Notes: a model not told the origin generated them from the sequence alone. A stretch of 64,000 bases of DNA from Thermocrispum agreste DSM 44070 (GCF_000427905.1 NZ_ATYX01000007.1:124001-188000); one strand, 5' to 3'. Shown: positions 42,100-50,910, numbered from the stretch's first letter. Numbers and translations: made by a program.

Positions 42100-43706
42100 C
42101 CGAACCGTTGCTGGCCGTCAGCGAGCTGACCGTGCGGTACCGGAGGGGCCGCAGCTGGGACACCGCGCTCGACTCGGTGTCACTGGAGATTCCCCGCGGT
42201 GAGGTCACCGCGGTGATCGGCGAGTCGGGGTCCGGCAAGAGCACGTTGGCGCACTCCGTCGTCCGCCTGCTGCCGGGCAACGCGGTGGTGGACTCCGGAC
42301 GGATCGAGCTGGCCGGTGAGCCGCTTCCTGCGAAGAGCGAGCGGGAGTTCCGGCGGGTACGTGGCCGGCGCATCGGCTTCGTTCCGCAGGATCCGATCGC
42401 GTCGCTGAACCCGACGAAGACCATCGGCGCCCAGCTGCGGGAGTGCTTCACGCTGACCGGGTCCGCGTTGCCACCGGCGGCCGTGACCGGACGGCTGCGG
42501 CAGGACCTGCGCGACGTGGGGTTCGCCGATCCGGACGACGTCATGCGCCGCTACCCGCACGAACTCTCCGGCGGCATGCGGCAGCGGGTGCTGGTGACCA
42601 TGGCGTTCTCCAAGCGCCCGGAGCTGGTGATCGCCGACGAGCCGACCAGCGCGCTGGACGTGCTGGTGGGGCGCGAGGTGCTGGCCGCCATTCAGCGGGT
42701 CAGGGAGAAGCACTCGGCCACCGTCGTGCTGATCACCCACGACCTGGTGCTGGCCAGACGGCACGCGAGTCACGTGGTGGTGTTGCAGCGGGGGCGTGTC
42801 GTCGAAGCCGGCCCGGCCGAGCGGGTGTTCACCGAGCCGCACCACCCCTACACCGCGAGCCTGCTGCGCAGCTCGGCGCGGGTGGAGCGCGGGCGGGTGC
42901 TGAGCATCGCCGAGACCGTGCGTCCACGGCAGGTCCCGGAGCAGGACCGGCACGCGGACCCGGTGATCGAGCTGACCGGCGTGAGCAAGCGGTTCGGACC
43001 TGCTCGCCATGGCACGCAAGCGGTGGACGACGTGTCGCTGTCGGTCCGGGAGGGCAGCACGTTCGCGCTGGTCGGCGGGTCGGGCTCGGGCAAGACCACG
43101 ACCAGCAGGATCATCCTGGGCCTGGAACGGCCCGACCGGGGCACGGTCCGGGTTCTCGGCCAGGACGTGCCCGCCCTGTCCCGCAAGCGACTGCGCGAGC
43201 TGCGCAGGCACATGCAGGTGGTGTATCAGAGCCCGTTCGCCTCGCTGAATCCTCGGATGCGCCTGGCGGACATCATCGCCGAGCCGCTGGTGGCCTATCG
43301 GATCGGACGCCGGGCGGACCGCCGAGACCGGGTTCTCCAGCTGCTCGATCTGGTGCATCTGCCCGCCTCGTACGCCGAGCGCAGGCCGGGCGAGCTGTCC
43401 GGCGGCCAGCGCCAGCGCGTGGCCATCGCCCGGGCGCTCGCGCTGAATCCACGGCTGCTGGTGCTGGACGAGCCGGTGTCCGCGCTCGACGCCACCATCC
43501 AGGCACAGATCATGGCGTTGCTCGGCGAGATCCAGACCGCGTTGGATCTGACGTACTTCCTGATCACCCACGACCTGGCGGTGGTGGCGGAGGTGGCGCA
43601 ACACGTGGCGGTGATGCGGGCGGGCCGGCTGGTGGAGCAGGGCGCAGCGGCCGACGTGCTGCGAAACCCCGCCCACGACTACACCCGCGAGCTACTGGCG
43701 GCATGA
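42096..43706 (+). CDS. Fused OppD-OppF ABC transporter ATPase
   Basis: A 536-residue protein with two complete nucleotide-binding domains. Domain 1 has Walker A IGESGSGKSTLA near residue 43, signature LSGGMRQRVLV and Walker B LVIADEPTSALD. Domain 2 has VGGSGSGKTTTS near residue 325, LSGGQRQRVAIA and LLVLDEPVSALD. In most systems the two ATPases are separate genes; here one polypeptide supplies both, which fixes a 1:1 heterodimer. ATG 42096 overlaps the permease stop. The operon ends here. Confidence 0.95.
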   Translation: MTEPLLAVSELTVRYRRGRSWDTALDSVSLEIPRGEVTAVIGESGSGKSTLAHSVVRLLPGNAVVDSGRIELAGEPLPAKSEREFRRVRGRRIGFVPQDPIASLNPTKTIGAQLRECFTLTGSALPPAAVTGRLRQDLRDVGFADPDDVMRRYPHELSGGMRQRVLVTMAFSKRPELVIADEPTSALDVLVGREVLAAIQRVREKHSATVVLITHDLVLARRHASHVVVLQRGRVVEAGPAERVFTEPHHPYTASLLRSSARVERGRVLSIAETVRPRQVPEQDRHADPVIELTGVSKRFGPARHGTQAVDDVSLSVREGSTFALVGGSGSGKTTTSRIILGLERPDRGTVRVLGQDVPALSRKRLRELRRHMQVVYQSPFASLNPRMRLADIIAEPLVAYRIGRRADRRDRVLQLLDLVHLPASYAERRPGELSGGQRQRVAIARALALNPRLLVLDEPVSALDATIQAQIMALLGEIQTALDLTYFLITHDLAVVAEVAQHVAVMRAGRLVEQGAAADVLRNPAHDYTRELLAA

Positions 43707-43891
43707 CGATCGCGGCCGTCTCGGGGCGTGGTTGCTGCAGGAGGCCCACCAGGCACGGCTTGCGGCTCAGCGAGCGGATCCCGGCCGACTTGCCTCAGCA
43801 AACCCGCCCCGGGGGCTGCCTTGGCACAGATCATGGAGGTCGTGACTGTCCACGCCCACCTCATGTCACCGCCCAGCCGACCCTGATGGAT

Positions 43892-44040
43892 GCGTCGCGG
43901 ACGCAGCGCCCGGACAGTGTCCAGCCGGGAGCCCGACGAGGCGCCGCGAACGCAGCACCCCGGACCGCTTCCACCCGAAAAGCCAACCAGGCACCGCGAA
44001 CAGAGCACCCCAGACACCTTCCACCCGAAAAGTCCCCTGC
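43892..44040. repeat. About 50-bp degenerate tandem repeat, three copies
   Basis: Units begin at 43892, 43941 and 43991, each opening GCGTCGCGGA, GCGCCGCGAA or GCACCGCGAA and sharing GCAGCACCCCGGAC-like and TTCCACCCGAAAAG blocks. The second and third are closest; the first is diverged. Translations show repeated but unnatural sequence in all frames, so it is probably non-coding. It may be a member of a dispersed intergenic repeat family of this genus. Confidence 0.75.
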
Positions 44041-44142
44041 CCCGGGCCGCAGGCATCGTTCAGGCGCGCCCCAACCTCCGGCACACGGTCCGGGTCCAGC
44101 ACGGTGAATCCCGTCTGTGCGCATCGCGATCCTCTGCCTTCG

Positions 44143-44168
44143 AAGGCGCCACCGCCCGGTGGCGCCTT
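44143..44168. terminator. Strong hairpin terminator
   Basis: AAGGCGCCACCG (44143-44154) and CGGTGGCGCCTT (44157-44168) are perfectly complementary, followed by TT at 44169-44170 (TTTT from 44167). On the plus strand it is a good intrinsic terminator for read-through from the ABC operon. It also lies 22 nt past the stop of the opposing prim-pol gene. Confidence 0.85.
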
Positions 44169-44190
44169 TTGTCGTGCCGCCCGCCCCGAT

Positions 44191-44835
44191 TCAGCGGCGC
44201 CCGGCGGTTCGCCGCGCCTGCACCGTGGCCACCGCGGCCAGGAACGCATCGGCCGCCATCGGCCGCCACCCGGACCGCGCCGGGTGGCACCACCAGCTCA
44301 CCCGCGCACCGTTGCCGACCAGCGTCGGCGGCGCCGGGATCCACGAACCCGCGGCAAGAGGCCGGATTGCCGGCGGAGCGGTCGAGCGCAGTCGCCGCGC
44401 GCCACCCGGTTCGAGCAAGAAATGCGCCGCGCCGCTGTCGGGCCGGAACACGACCGGACCGCCGGCCTTCTGGAACGCCCGGGTGAACAACAGACCGGCC
44501 GCCACGGCACCGGCCACCGACACCACGTCGAAGGCGGGACCCACGACCAGCAACACCGACGGTTCCCACTCCTCGTCGACCCCCCACCACTTCGCCACCT
44601 GGTGGGGATCGGCGGAGGCGAACGTGCGCGGCACGACCGGACGCAGTCGATGGGCGATCGCGCCGGACCCGCCGACGACGAACCGGCGCCCGTTCCACGC
44701 CGCACCGGGCAACACCGGCCATCCCCTGCGCGCGTACTGCAACGCAGCCTCCGCCACGGGCTCGTCCGCCCGCGACAGCAGGACCGTGGCGGCGGCCGCA
44801 CCGTCGCCACCCACGAACGACGGCTGGCCCGTCAC
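44191..44835 (-). CDS. Bifunctional DNA primase/polymerase-like (prim-pol) protein
   Basis: A 214-residue protein resembling the small stand-alone prim-pol-domain proteins common in actinomycetes: EAALQYARRGWPVLPGAAWN near residue 27, WWGVDEEWEPSVLLVVGPAF and GNGARVSWWCHPARS. The Asp/Glu catalytic set of active prim-pol enzymes is not obvious, so it may be a non-catalytic relative. The start is uncertain: GTG 44835 is used, while the open frame extends to a TTG at 44931. Its upstream gap carries a repeat shared with the divergent SARP gene. Confidence 0.65.
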   Translation of the reverse strand: MTGQPSFVGGDGAAAATVLLSRADEPVAEAALQYARRGWPVLPGAAWNGRRFVVGGSGAIAHRLRPVVPRTFASADPHQVAKWWGVDEEWEPSVLLVVGPAFDVVSVAGAVAAGLLFTRAFQKAGGPVVFRPDSGAAHFLLEPGGARRLRSTAPPAIRPLAAGSWIPAPPTLVGNGARVSWWCHPARSGWRPMAADAFLAAVATVQARRTAGRR

Positions 44836-45004
44836 CGGCGATGAGCTTGCCCGGTGGGTGGAATCACGCGAACCCGGCACATCGGCGGCCGCCGTCCGGT
44901 GCCGCCATGGCAGTGGCAGCCACAGGTGCAACCGTCACCTTGCCTCCCACATCGAACGCGGTCACTTCTCGTTCGCAGCGTGGGTGAAGCCGATCTTCAT
45001 CGCG

Positions 45005-45079
45005 CACGTTCGCGATATCCGGCCTGTGCCACGTTCGCGATCTCCGGCCTGTGCCACGTTCGCGATGTCCGGCCTGTGC
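45005..45079. repeat. Three perfect 25-bp tandem repeats upstream of the SARP gene
   Basis: The unit CACGTTCGCGATN followed by TCCGGCCTGTGC occupies 45005-45029, 45030-45054 and 45055-45079. Only position 13 varies, being A, C and G in turn. The array is 158-232 bp upstream of the SARP ATG and about 170 bp from the divergent prim-pol start. SARP proteins bind direct repeats, though usually of 11-bp period, so a 25-bp period would be unusual. The rest of the 44836-45236 gap shows nothing else clear. Confidence 0.9.
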
Positions 45080-45236
45080 GCAGCGACGAGCCTGCGATCG
45101 GCCGCGCATCGATGCGCTGTCGCCCCAACCTCGACCGGTACCGCCAGGTCCCAGGGGTCGACGACGGCGCACGGCACGTCCGGTCCGGTGCCGGCAAGCG
45201 AGCGCCGAACACCGACTTCCGGCTGAAGGAGATGCC

Positions 45237-47117
45237 ATGGAGTTCCGAGTCCTCGGCCCGATGGAGGTCCTCTGCGACGGCCGCCCCGTTCCCGTCGGCG
45301 GAGCACGGCAACGGGCGGTGCTGGCCGCCATGCTGGCCGACGCCAACCGGGTCGTCTCGGTGGATCGGCTCATCACCGCCGTCTGGGCGGAACACCCACC
45401 GCCGACCGCACGGCACCAGATCCGCACCTCGGTCTCCGGCTTGCGCAAGGTGTTCGCCCGCGTCGATGCCGATCGGGAGATCATCGCGACCAAGCCGCCG
45501 GGTTACGCGCTGCTGATCGAGCCCGGCGAGCTGGATGCCCAGGACTTCCTGGCCAAGGCGGCCGCGGCCCGCGCCGCCGCCGCGGAAGGCGACCTGGCCG
45601 GGGCGGCGGGCACGGCACGCTCGGCACTCGCGCTGTGGCGCGGACCCGCGTGGGACGGCATCCCCGGCGAAGTCGTGCGTGCGGAGGCGACCCGGCTGGA
45701 GGAACAGCGGCTCGGGCTGCTGGAGGCCTGCCTGGACTGGGAGCTGGCCCTCGGCCGTCACCACGAAGTGGTCGGCGAACTGATGACGCTGGCTTCCGAT
45801 CACCCGTTGCGGGAACGGTTCCACTACCTGCTGATGCTGGCGTTGTATCGCGGTGGCAGGCAGGCGCAGGCGCTGGAGGCCTATCAGCGGGCACGGGCGG
45901 TGTTCCAGGACGAGCTCGGTCTCGACCCGAGCGAGGAGCTGCAGCAGCTGCAGCAGGCGATCCCCGCGCACGATCCGGGTTTGACGGCCGGCCCGGCACC
46001 GGCCCGGGCCGTCGCGACTGCCCGTGAACGCGGCCCCGTCAAGCGGCCACCCGGTCACATCCCGGTGCAACTGCCGCGTGACATCGACGACTTCACCGGA
46101 CGGGGCGACGAGCTGAAGCGCATCGAGGCGATCATGGGCGCCGAGAACTCCGCCGGCCGAGGCGTCCCGGTCGTGACCCTCACCGGCGCGGGCGGCGTGG
46201 GCAAGTCCGCGCTGGCCGTCCGGGCTGCCCACCGTCTCGCCGATCGCTTTCCGGACGGACTGCTGTATGCGGACCTGCACGGCACCGGCAACCACCCGGT
46301 GCGACCCGCCGAGCTGCTGGCCCGCTTCCTGCGCGCGCTGGGCGTGCCCGGATCGGCCGTCCCGGGGTCGCTCGACGAGCGAGCGGAGCTGTATCGCAAC
46401 CACCTGGCAGGCACGCGCCGGCTCGTCGTGCTCGACGCCGCCGCTGACGAGGCCCAGGTCCGGCCGTTGCTCCCCGGCGGCCCGGGGTGTGCCGTGCTGA
46501 TCACCAGCCGGTCGCGGTTGACCGCGCTCGCCGGTTCCGAGGTGATCGCGCTGGACGTGCTCGGCACCGCAGACGCCGTCGAGTTCCTGGCCGCGGTCAG
46601 TGGCCGCCATGACGACGTGGCACGCGAACCCGAGACCGCAGCAAGGATCGTGGAGCTGTGCGACGGCCTACCCCTTGCCCTCCGGATCGTCGGGGCGAAG
46701 CTGGCCGCGCGGCCGCACTGGCCGCTGTCCCGGATGGCCCATCGGCTGCACGACGAGCAGCGCCGGCTCGACGAACTCACGCACGGCGACCTGAGCGTGC
46801 GGCACACCATCGACCTGTCCTACCGCGCACTCGATCCGCGAGCGCAGACGCTGCTGCGGCGGCTGGCCTTGCTGGACGTACCCGACTTCCCGTCCTGGGC
46901 GGCCGCGGCGGTACTGGAAACCGGCGACACCGAAGCCGAGGATCTGCTCGACCTGCTCACCGACGCGCAACTGGTGCAGGCCACCGGACGGGATCGAGCC
47001 GGGCACGTCCGTTTCCGGTTCCCCGGCCTGGTGCGGCTCCATGCCCGGGAGCGGGCCTACGTGGACGAGCCTGCCGAGCGCGCCGCCACCGTCGAACGTG
47101 CGGCGGCTGGTTGCTGA
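45237..47117 (+). CDS. SARP/AfsR-family transcriptional regulator without TPR domain
   Basis: A 626-residue activator. Domains in order: OmpR-like winged helix (MEFRVLGPMEVLCDGRPVPV to about residue 95), BTAD (about 96-240, with RFHYLLMLALYRGGRQAQAL), and an NB-ARC ATPase from about 275 (VTLTGAGGVGKSALAVRA, LVVLDAAADEAQV, CAVLITSRSRL, CDGLPLALRIVGAKLA) with the adjoining winged helix. Long AfsR-type proteins usually continue into TPR repeats of several hundred residues; this one stops soon after RLHARERAY. AAGGAG precedes ATG 45237 by 5 nt. SARPs commonly activate secondary-metabolite genes, but no biosynthetic cluster is in view. Confidence 0.93.
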   Translation: MEFRVLGPMEVLCDGRPVPVGGARQRAVLAAMLADANRVVSVDRLITAVWAEHPPPTARHQIRTSVSGLRKVFARVDADREIIATKPPGYALLIEPGELDAQDFLAKAAAARAAAAEGDLAGAAGTARSALALWRGPAWDGIPGEVVRAEATRLEEQRLGLLEACLDWELALGRHHEVVGELMTLASDHPLRERFHYLLMLALYRGGRQAQALEAYQRARAVFQDELGLDPSEELQQLQQAIPAHDPGLTAGPAPARAVATARERGPVKRPPGHIPVQLPRDIDDFTGRGDELKRIEAIMGAENSAGRGVPVVTLTGAGGVGKSALAVRAAHRLADRFPDGLLYADLHGTGNHPVRPAELLARFLRALGVPGSAVPGSLDERAELYRNHLAGTRRLVVLDAAADEAQVRPLLPGGPGCAVLITSRSRLTALAGSEVIALDVLGTADAVEFLAAVSGRHDDVAREPETAARIVELCDGLPLALRIVGAKLAARPHWPLSRMAHRLHDEQRRLDELTHGDLSVRHTIDLSYRALDPRAQTLLRRLALLDVPDFPSWAAAAVLETGDTEAEDLLDLLTDAQLVQATGRDRAGHVRFRFPGLVRLHARERAYVDEPAERAATVERAAAGC

Positions 47118-47540
47118 GGCCGTCCCGGTGCACCCATGGCGGTGACGACGGCACCGATCAGCCCCGTGTCGGGCAGGCCGCGGTCACCGGCGCACCGTCG
47201 AGGCGTCACGGCCGGGACGGCGCGCCGACATCGTGGACCCCGGATGTCCCGTCATGCGACTCGGGGCGGACAGTGCATGCCGTTCGCGGCCTGCCCCGCC
47301 GGAACGCCGTCCTCACATCGGCTGCTGCGCACCGACGCTGACGACCGGCAGCACGCACGCCCACAGCAGCCCTGACGGCGGGACATGCTTCCCAGCCGGC
47401 AGCCCGTGGTGTGCGGAAAATGAACGACAACCATTGTCTTCGCCCGGCACGTCAATACTCGAAACGAACCTTCTTCTGCCACCGCAAGCGGACACGCCAC
47501 CGGACCACAATTCAGCAAATTTCGGTACGAACGCCCTGGC

Positions 47541-47601
47541 AAACGATCGTGTTCAGTCCTCGAGTCAACCCGGGAAAACGATCGCGTTCACTCCTCGATT
47601 C
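47541..47601. repeat. Two 26-bp direct repeats, 35-bp period
   Basis: AAACGATCGTGTTCAGTCCT at 47541 continues to 47566, and AAACGATCGCGTTCACTCCT at 47576 continues to 47601. They differ at three of 26 positions. Both contain the palindrome CGATCG. They lie in the AT-richer gap about 300 bp upstream of the TetR gene. Confidence 0.75.
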
Positions 47602-47884
47602 GCCGCTGGCAATCGACGATCGCCCGGCCGTCCGCGCAATTCCGAAGCGGGGCCGCCCCGGCATCCCCGCGTCACCCGAGACGGCCGCCGGACAGTGCGT
47701 CGACACGACACTGACCGCACGTACGGTTAAAGAGGCGGAGATCAATGTCTTTCTAATATCACTTAAGGACGACCCGTGTCATTTCCCGAGCGCGCACGAC
47801 ATTACGAATCAGCATGTCGATCACCGCGCCCGGCCGGCCGGGGCACGCTCTCCGGCACGGCACGACGAGGCCGCACGACCACCC

Positions 47885-47890
47885 GGTAAG
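47885..47890 (+). promoter_or_regulatory. TAAGAT -10 element giving a leaderless TetR transcript
   Basis: TAAGAT ends 8 bp before the GTG at 47899, the distance at which transcription would start at or next to the start codon. No Shine-Dalgarno is present, in agreement with a leaderless message. No clear -35 is seen. Confidence 0.45.
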
Positions 47891-47898
47891 ATCGATTC

Positions 47899-48609
47899 GT
47901 GCCTAGAAAATCAGCGAGCCGTGAGCCCGAGGAGGTGTCCGGGCCGAAGTCCGCGCGAACGCGCCAGCGGATCCTGGACGCGGCCGCTCACGTGCTCAGC
48001 CGCAAAGGCTTCGCAGGCACCCGACTCACCGACGTCGCCGAGGTCGCCCAGCTGCAAGCACCGGCCATCTACTACTACTTCCCGTCCCGGGAAGACCTCA
48101 TCGAGGAAGTCATGTGGTCGGGGATCGCGAGCATGGCCGACCACGTCCAGCAGCAGCTCGACGCGCTGCCACCGGACACCCCGGCGATCGACCGGATCGA
48201 GGTCGCCGTGGAGTCCCACCTGCGCTATCAGTTGGAGATCTCCGACTACACCACCGCGTCCATCCGGAACGCCGGGCAGGTGCCGGAGAACATCCGCGCC
48301 CGGTTCAGCACCGAAGCCAACCGGTACGGCGACATCTGGCGCCGCTTGTTCCAGCAAGCGCAAAGAGAAGGTGCCATCCGGCCGGAGCTCGATCTGCGCG
48401 CCGCACGCATGCTGGTGCTCGGGGCGCTCAACTGGGCTGCCGAGTGGTGGAACCCCCGCCGGGGCACGCTCGACCAGGTGATTCGCACCGCCAAATCCAT
48501 CGTTCGCGCGGGCCTGAGCGCCCCTGCCGAAGCAGACGCCGACACGCCCGCGCCTCCGACGCCCCGGGCTCGCAGCCGGGCCAAGAAGTCCGCAGGGGCC
48601 GTCGGCTAG
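47899..48609 (+). CDS. TetR-family regulator with basic C-terminal tail
   Basis: A 236-residue regulator. The HTH is at about residues 43-66 (RLTDVAEVAQLQAPAIYYYF) with the usual YYYFPSREDLIEEVMW. The ligand domain continues to about residue 200, with ALNWAAEWWNPRRGTLDQV typical of the KstR2/FadR-like TetR subgroup that senses acyl-CoA or related lipids. A Pro/Ala/Lys/Arg-rich tail of about 30 residues ends it. It is the nearest regulator to the catabolic gene set at 50.9-64 kb and to the secreted hydrolase, so it may control one or both; that is inference from position. Confidence 0.88.
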   Translation: MPRKSASREPEEVSGPKSARTRQRILDAAAHVLSRKGFAGTRLTDVAEVAQLQAPAIYYYFPSREDLIEEVMWSGIASMADHVQQQLDALPPDTPAIDRIEVAVESHLRYQLEISDYTTASIRNAGQVPENIRARFSTEANRYGDIWRRLFQQAQREGAIRPELDLRAARMLVLGALNWAAEWWNPRRGTLDQVIRTAKSIVRAGLSAPAEADADTPAPPTPRARSRAKKSAGAVG

Positions 48610-49146
48610 CGTCGGCGCACCCGGCTTCTTCGCGGCACAGCGACCACGACATCACAGCGACCACGACATCGCACTCCGGCCTGCCCGCCAGGGGCGCAGC
48701 GCCGTGCGACGCCGGGCCGGCGACCGTGCGAGTGCCGTTGGACGGTGACCCGAACGGCCGCCATCCGGCACGGCTTCACTCGCACCCGCAGACCACTCGG
48801 TGTGCACCGAGCCCGGAAGCAGGAGCACCCGACGGCAACCTCGGCAGCCATGAACGGCCACCACCCTCGCTGCGGCTGACCGGAAGTACGGCCGGCCCCT
48901 CCGGCCATCCCAGCTCACGTGCTTGCCGCCGGGGCGCGGGCAGGCACCAAGAGGCGTCCCACCACCAGGCGAGACGCTGGAATTTAATTTAGTCTATATT
49001 CTACGATGCGTCCACGGCGCGGGGCTGTCCCACGGCGAGCCCATCCCGCGCTGGCGGGCGAAGCTCGCGCCGGAACCGCCACTGCGCATCCCCGGGAGGG
49101 CTGGGCTCGCGTATTTCGTCACATTCCGCTCCAACCGAGGAAGCCC
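48610..49146. other. 537-bp gap with a 17-bp repeat and an AT-rich promoter-like island
   Basis: No gene is supported. Two exact copies of CACAGCGACCACGACAT stand in tandem at 48636-48652 and 48653-48669. From 48981 to 49004 the sequence is nearly all A and T (AATTTAATTTAGTCTATATT), a strong contrast with the flanks and a likely promoter or regulator site for the secreted hydrolase gene about 145 bp further on. TAG-N8-CTA symmetry is visible inside it. Confidence 0.55.
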
Positions 49147-50448
49147 ATGAGAAAAATAGCTCGAGGCGCCGGCATCCTTGCCGCCGTCGCCGCATTGTTC
49201 AGCGCCTTGCTGGCAATTCCGGCCGAAGCTTCGAACGAAACGACCACGTGCCGAGCCGTCGAGGTTCCCTTCACCGTCGCGGGCCAAACCGGCCCCATCG
49301 CCGGTACGTTGTGCACACCGCCGGGAGCGAACGTCGTTCAAGTCCTGGTACACGGGTGGACATACGACCAGCACTACTTCGACTGGCCGGTCAAGCCGGA
49401 AACGTACTCGTACGCCCGCAGGGCCAATGCGGCAGGCTACGCCACTTTGGCCATCGACCGCCTCGGGGCGGGAGCGTCGCTGCGTCCGCCCAGCCTGTTC
49501 ACCACGTTCAACAACAATGCGGAGGCATTGCACGCGGTCGTCACCGCGCTCCGTGACGGGTCACTCGGTCAGCGCTTCGACAAGGTGGTGACCGTCGGCC
49601 ACAGTCTCGGCTCACTGACCGTCGCGCAGGAGGCCGGCCAGTTCAAGGACGTCGACGCCGTCATCACCACCGGCTTCGTGCACACCATCAACTACACCAA
49701 CGTCATCGCCCGCGTGCTCGGCCGAGACCACCCCGCGATGGGTGACCCCAAGTTCGCCGCGGTGATCAAGGATCCGCTGTACATGACCAGCATCCCGGGG
49801 ACCCGGGCGTCCTTCTACCACGTGCCGAACACCGATCCCGCGGTGATCGAGGCCGACGAACGGCTCAAGGGTGCCGCCAGCCTGGTCGACTTCGCCACCG
49901 GAGCCGGATTCAACGTGGTGAACGTCGATCGGGACCTCGACATCCCGGTCTTGGTCGTCACCGGGGACAAGGACTACTTCTTCTGTGGCCTGGCGTCCAT
50001 CGACTGCAGCTCCGCACGGGAGCTGATCGAGCACGAACGCCAGTGGTACGGCCCGAATGCCACCATCGAGGCGTACATGCCACCGAACACCGGGCACAAC
50101 ACCGCGTTGGAGAAGACGGCGCCGCAATCGGCCAAGGTGATGATCGACTTCGTGGAACGGCACGTCGGTCATGGCACCGGCGTTCCCGGAACGGCGCCCG
50201 GCAAGCGTCCCGCCATACCGAGTCCACCGCCCACCACACCGTCGCCGGCCGCAGCGGTCGTAGCCAAGGCTTTCGAGACGGCAGTGCTTCCGGTGGCGAA
50301 CGCCTACGTCCAGGCGGTCGAGCACGTGCCAGGGCTGGGCGACACGTCCAACCCGGTACCGGGCGTCGACAAGCTGCTGGCCACGGTGGCCAACACCGCG
50401 CACCGGTTCCTCGGCACCTTGCCCGCTGAACTCGTCGGCGCGCCGTAG
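49147..50448 (+). CDS. Secreted alpha/beta hydrolase
   Basis: A 433-residue exported hydrolase. The Sec signal (MRKIARGAGILAAVAALFSA, ending AEAS) is followed by an alpha/beta fold with VLVHGWTYDQHYFDW, the nucleophile elbow VVTVGHSLGSLTVAQ (Ser) and a late PPNTGHNTALE with the catalytic His. VLVVTGDKDYFFCGLASIDC probably carries the acid and a disulfide pair. A Pro-rich linker (about residue 355) precedes a hydrophobic C-terminal segment. GAGGAAG precedes ATG 49147. It may release the acid or alcohol that the divergent catabolic genes consume, but that is conjecture. Confidence 0.88.
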   Translation: MRKIARGAGILAAVAALFSALLAIPAEASNETTTCRAVEVPFTVAGQTGPIAGTLCTPPGANVVQVLVHGWTYDQHYFDWPVKPETYSYARRANAAGYATLAIDRLGAGASLRPPSLFTTFNNNAEALHAVVTALRDGSLGQRFDKVVTVGHSLGSLTVAQEAGQFKDVDAVITTGFVHTINYTNVIARVLGRDHPAMGDPKFAAVIKDPLYMTSIPGTRASFYHVPNTDPAVIEADERLKGAASLVDFATGAGFNVVNVDRDLDIPVLVVTGDKDYFFCGLASIDCSSARELIEHERQWYGPNATIEAYMPPNTGHNTALEKTAPQSAKVMIDFVERHVGHGTGVPGTAPGKRPAIPSPPPTTPSPAAAVVAKAFETAVLPVANAYVQAVEHVPGLGDTSNPVPGVDKLLATVANTAHRFLGTLPAELVGAP

Positions 50449-50463
50449 GCCGCGCACGGCACT

Positions 50464-50488
50464 CGGCGACCCGGGGCCCGGGTCGCCG
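50464..50488 (+). terminator. GC-rich hairpin terminator after the secreted hydrolase
   Basis: CGGCGACCCGG (50464-50474), loop GGC, and CCGGGTCGCCG (50478-50488) form an 11-bp perfect stem 15 nt past the stop codon. It is followed by a C/T-rich run rather than pure T. Confidence 0.7.
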
Positions 50489-50513
50489 GGTTCCCCCTCC
50501 CCTTGCGCACTCT

Positions 50514-50547
50514 GTGGCGCCGGTGGCCGATCCGCCGCCGGCGCCAC
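50514..50547 (+). terminator. Second hairpin in tandem with the first terminator
   Basis: GTGGCGCCGG (50514-50523) pairs with CCGGCGCCAC (50538-50547) across a 14-nt loop. It lacks a T tract. Two stems in tandem suggest a need for firm termination between converging units. Confidence 0.55.
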
Positions 50548-50910
50548 GGGGTGCACCTTGACGAATCAGGCCCGCCCATCGCCATGACAGATTTCGCCCT
50601 TGGGCCGACGATGACGGTCGGCTGCAGGCACAAAGGATGGGCAAGACACCTGCAACCGGCGCACGGCGGCCGTACCAGCAGCGTCCGGCAGCCGGTAACC
50701 GTGAACGCGGCACCGTGGACCGGATTCTGGGCACATATCCCCTCTTGCCAGCCGCAGCCCCTGAGACTTGCTTCGCGGAACTGCCACCGCGCCCGGTGGC
50801 GTAGTGGCACCGACGAGCTGCGAGTCAGCGGCGCGCCTCACGAGCGACACCATGTGCATCGAGACGGCGACATCTGGCGGTCGTTGCGTGGCCGACGGTG
50901 CCGATGCCAC

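Larger units (their letters stand above)
43707..44190. other. 484-bp gap with degenerate repeats and a terminator
   Basis: No gene is supported between the ABC operon and the convergent prim-pol-like gene. The gap holds a three-copy 50-bp degenerate repeat (43892-44040) and a strong hairpin at 44143-44168. Confidence 0.6.
47118..47898. other. 781-bp gap with an AT-richer segment and a direct repeat
   Basis: No gene is supported, although one frame stays open into the TetR gene from 47411. Its translation is Arg/Thr/Pro-rich without any family look. From about 47410 to 47830 the sequence is clearly poorer in GC than its surroundings. It holds two 26-bp direct repeats (47541-47566 and 47576-47601). 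This may be the control region of the TetR gene or a decayed gene. Confidence 0.5.
50449..50910. other. 462-bp gap between convergent transcription units with two hairpins
   Basis: It separates the end of the secreted hydrolase from the end of the ferredoxin reductase gene. Two GC-rich hairpins near its left end (50464-50488 and 50514-50547) are the only clear structures; a third small one, GCCACCG with CGGTGGC, lies near 50790. I see no gene. Confidence 0.6.

Noticed and set aside
43861-44124. Minus-strand frames showing repeated Arg/Gly/Cys-rich segments.
   Set aside because: The similarity comes from the 50-bp DNA repeat and appears in several frames at once, so it is not evidence of coding.
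47411-48481. A long plus-strand frame through the AT-richer gap and into the TetR gene.
   Set aside because: Its composition is unlike an actinobacterial protein, it has no recognisable domain and it overlaps the clear TetR gene in another frame.
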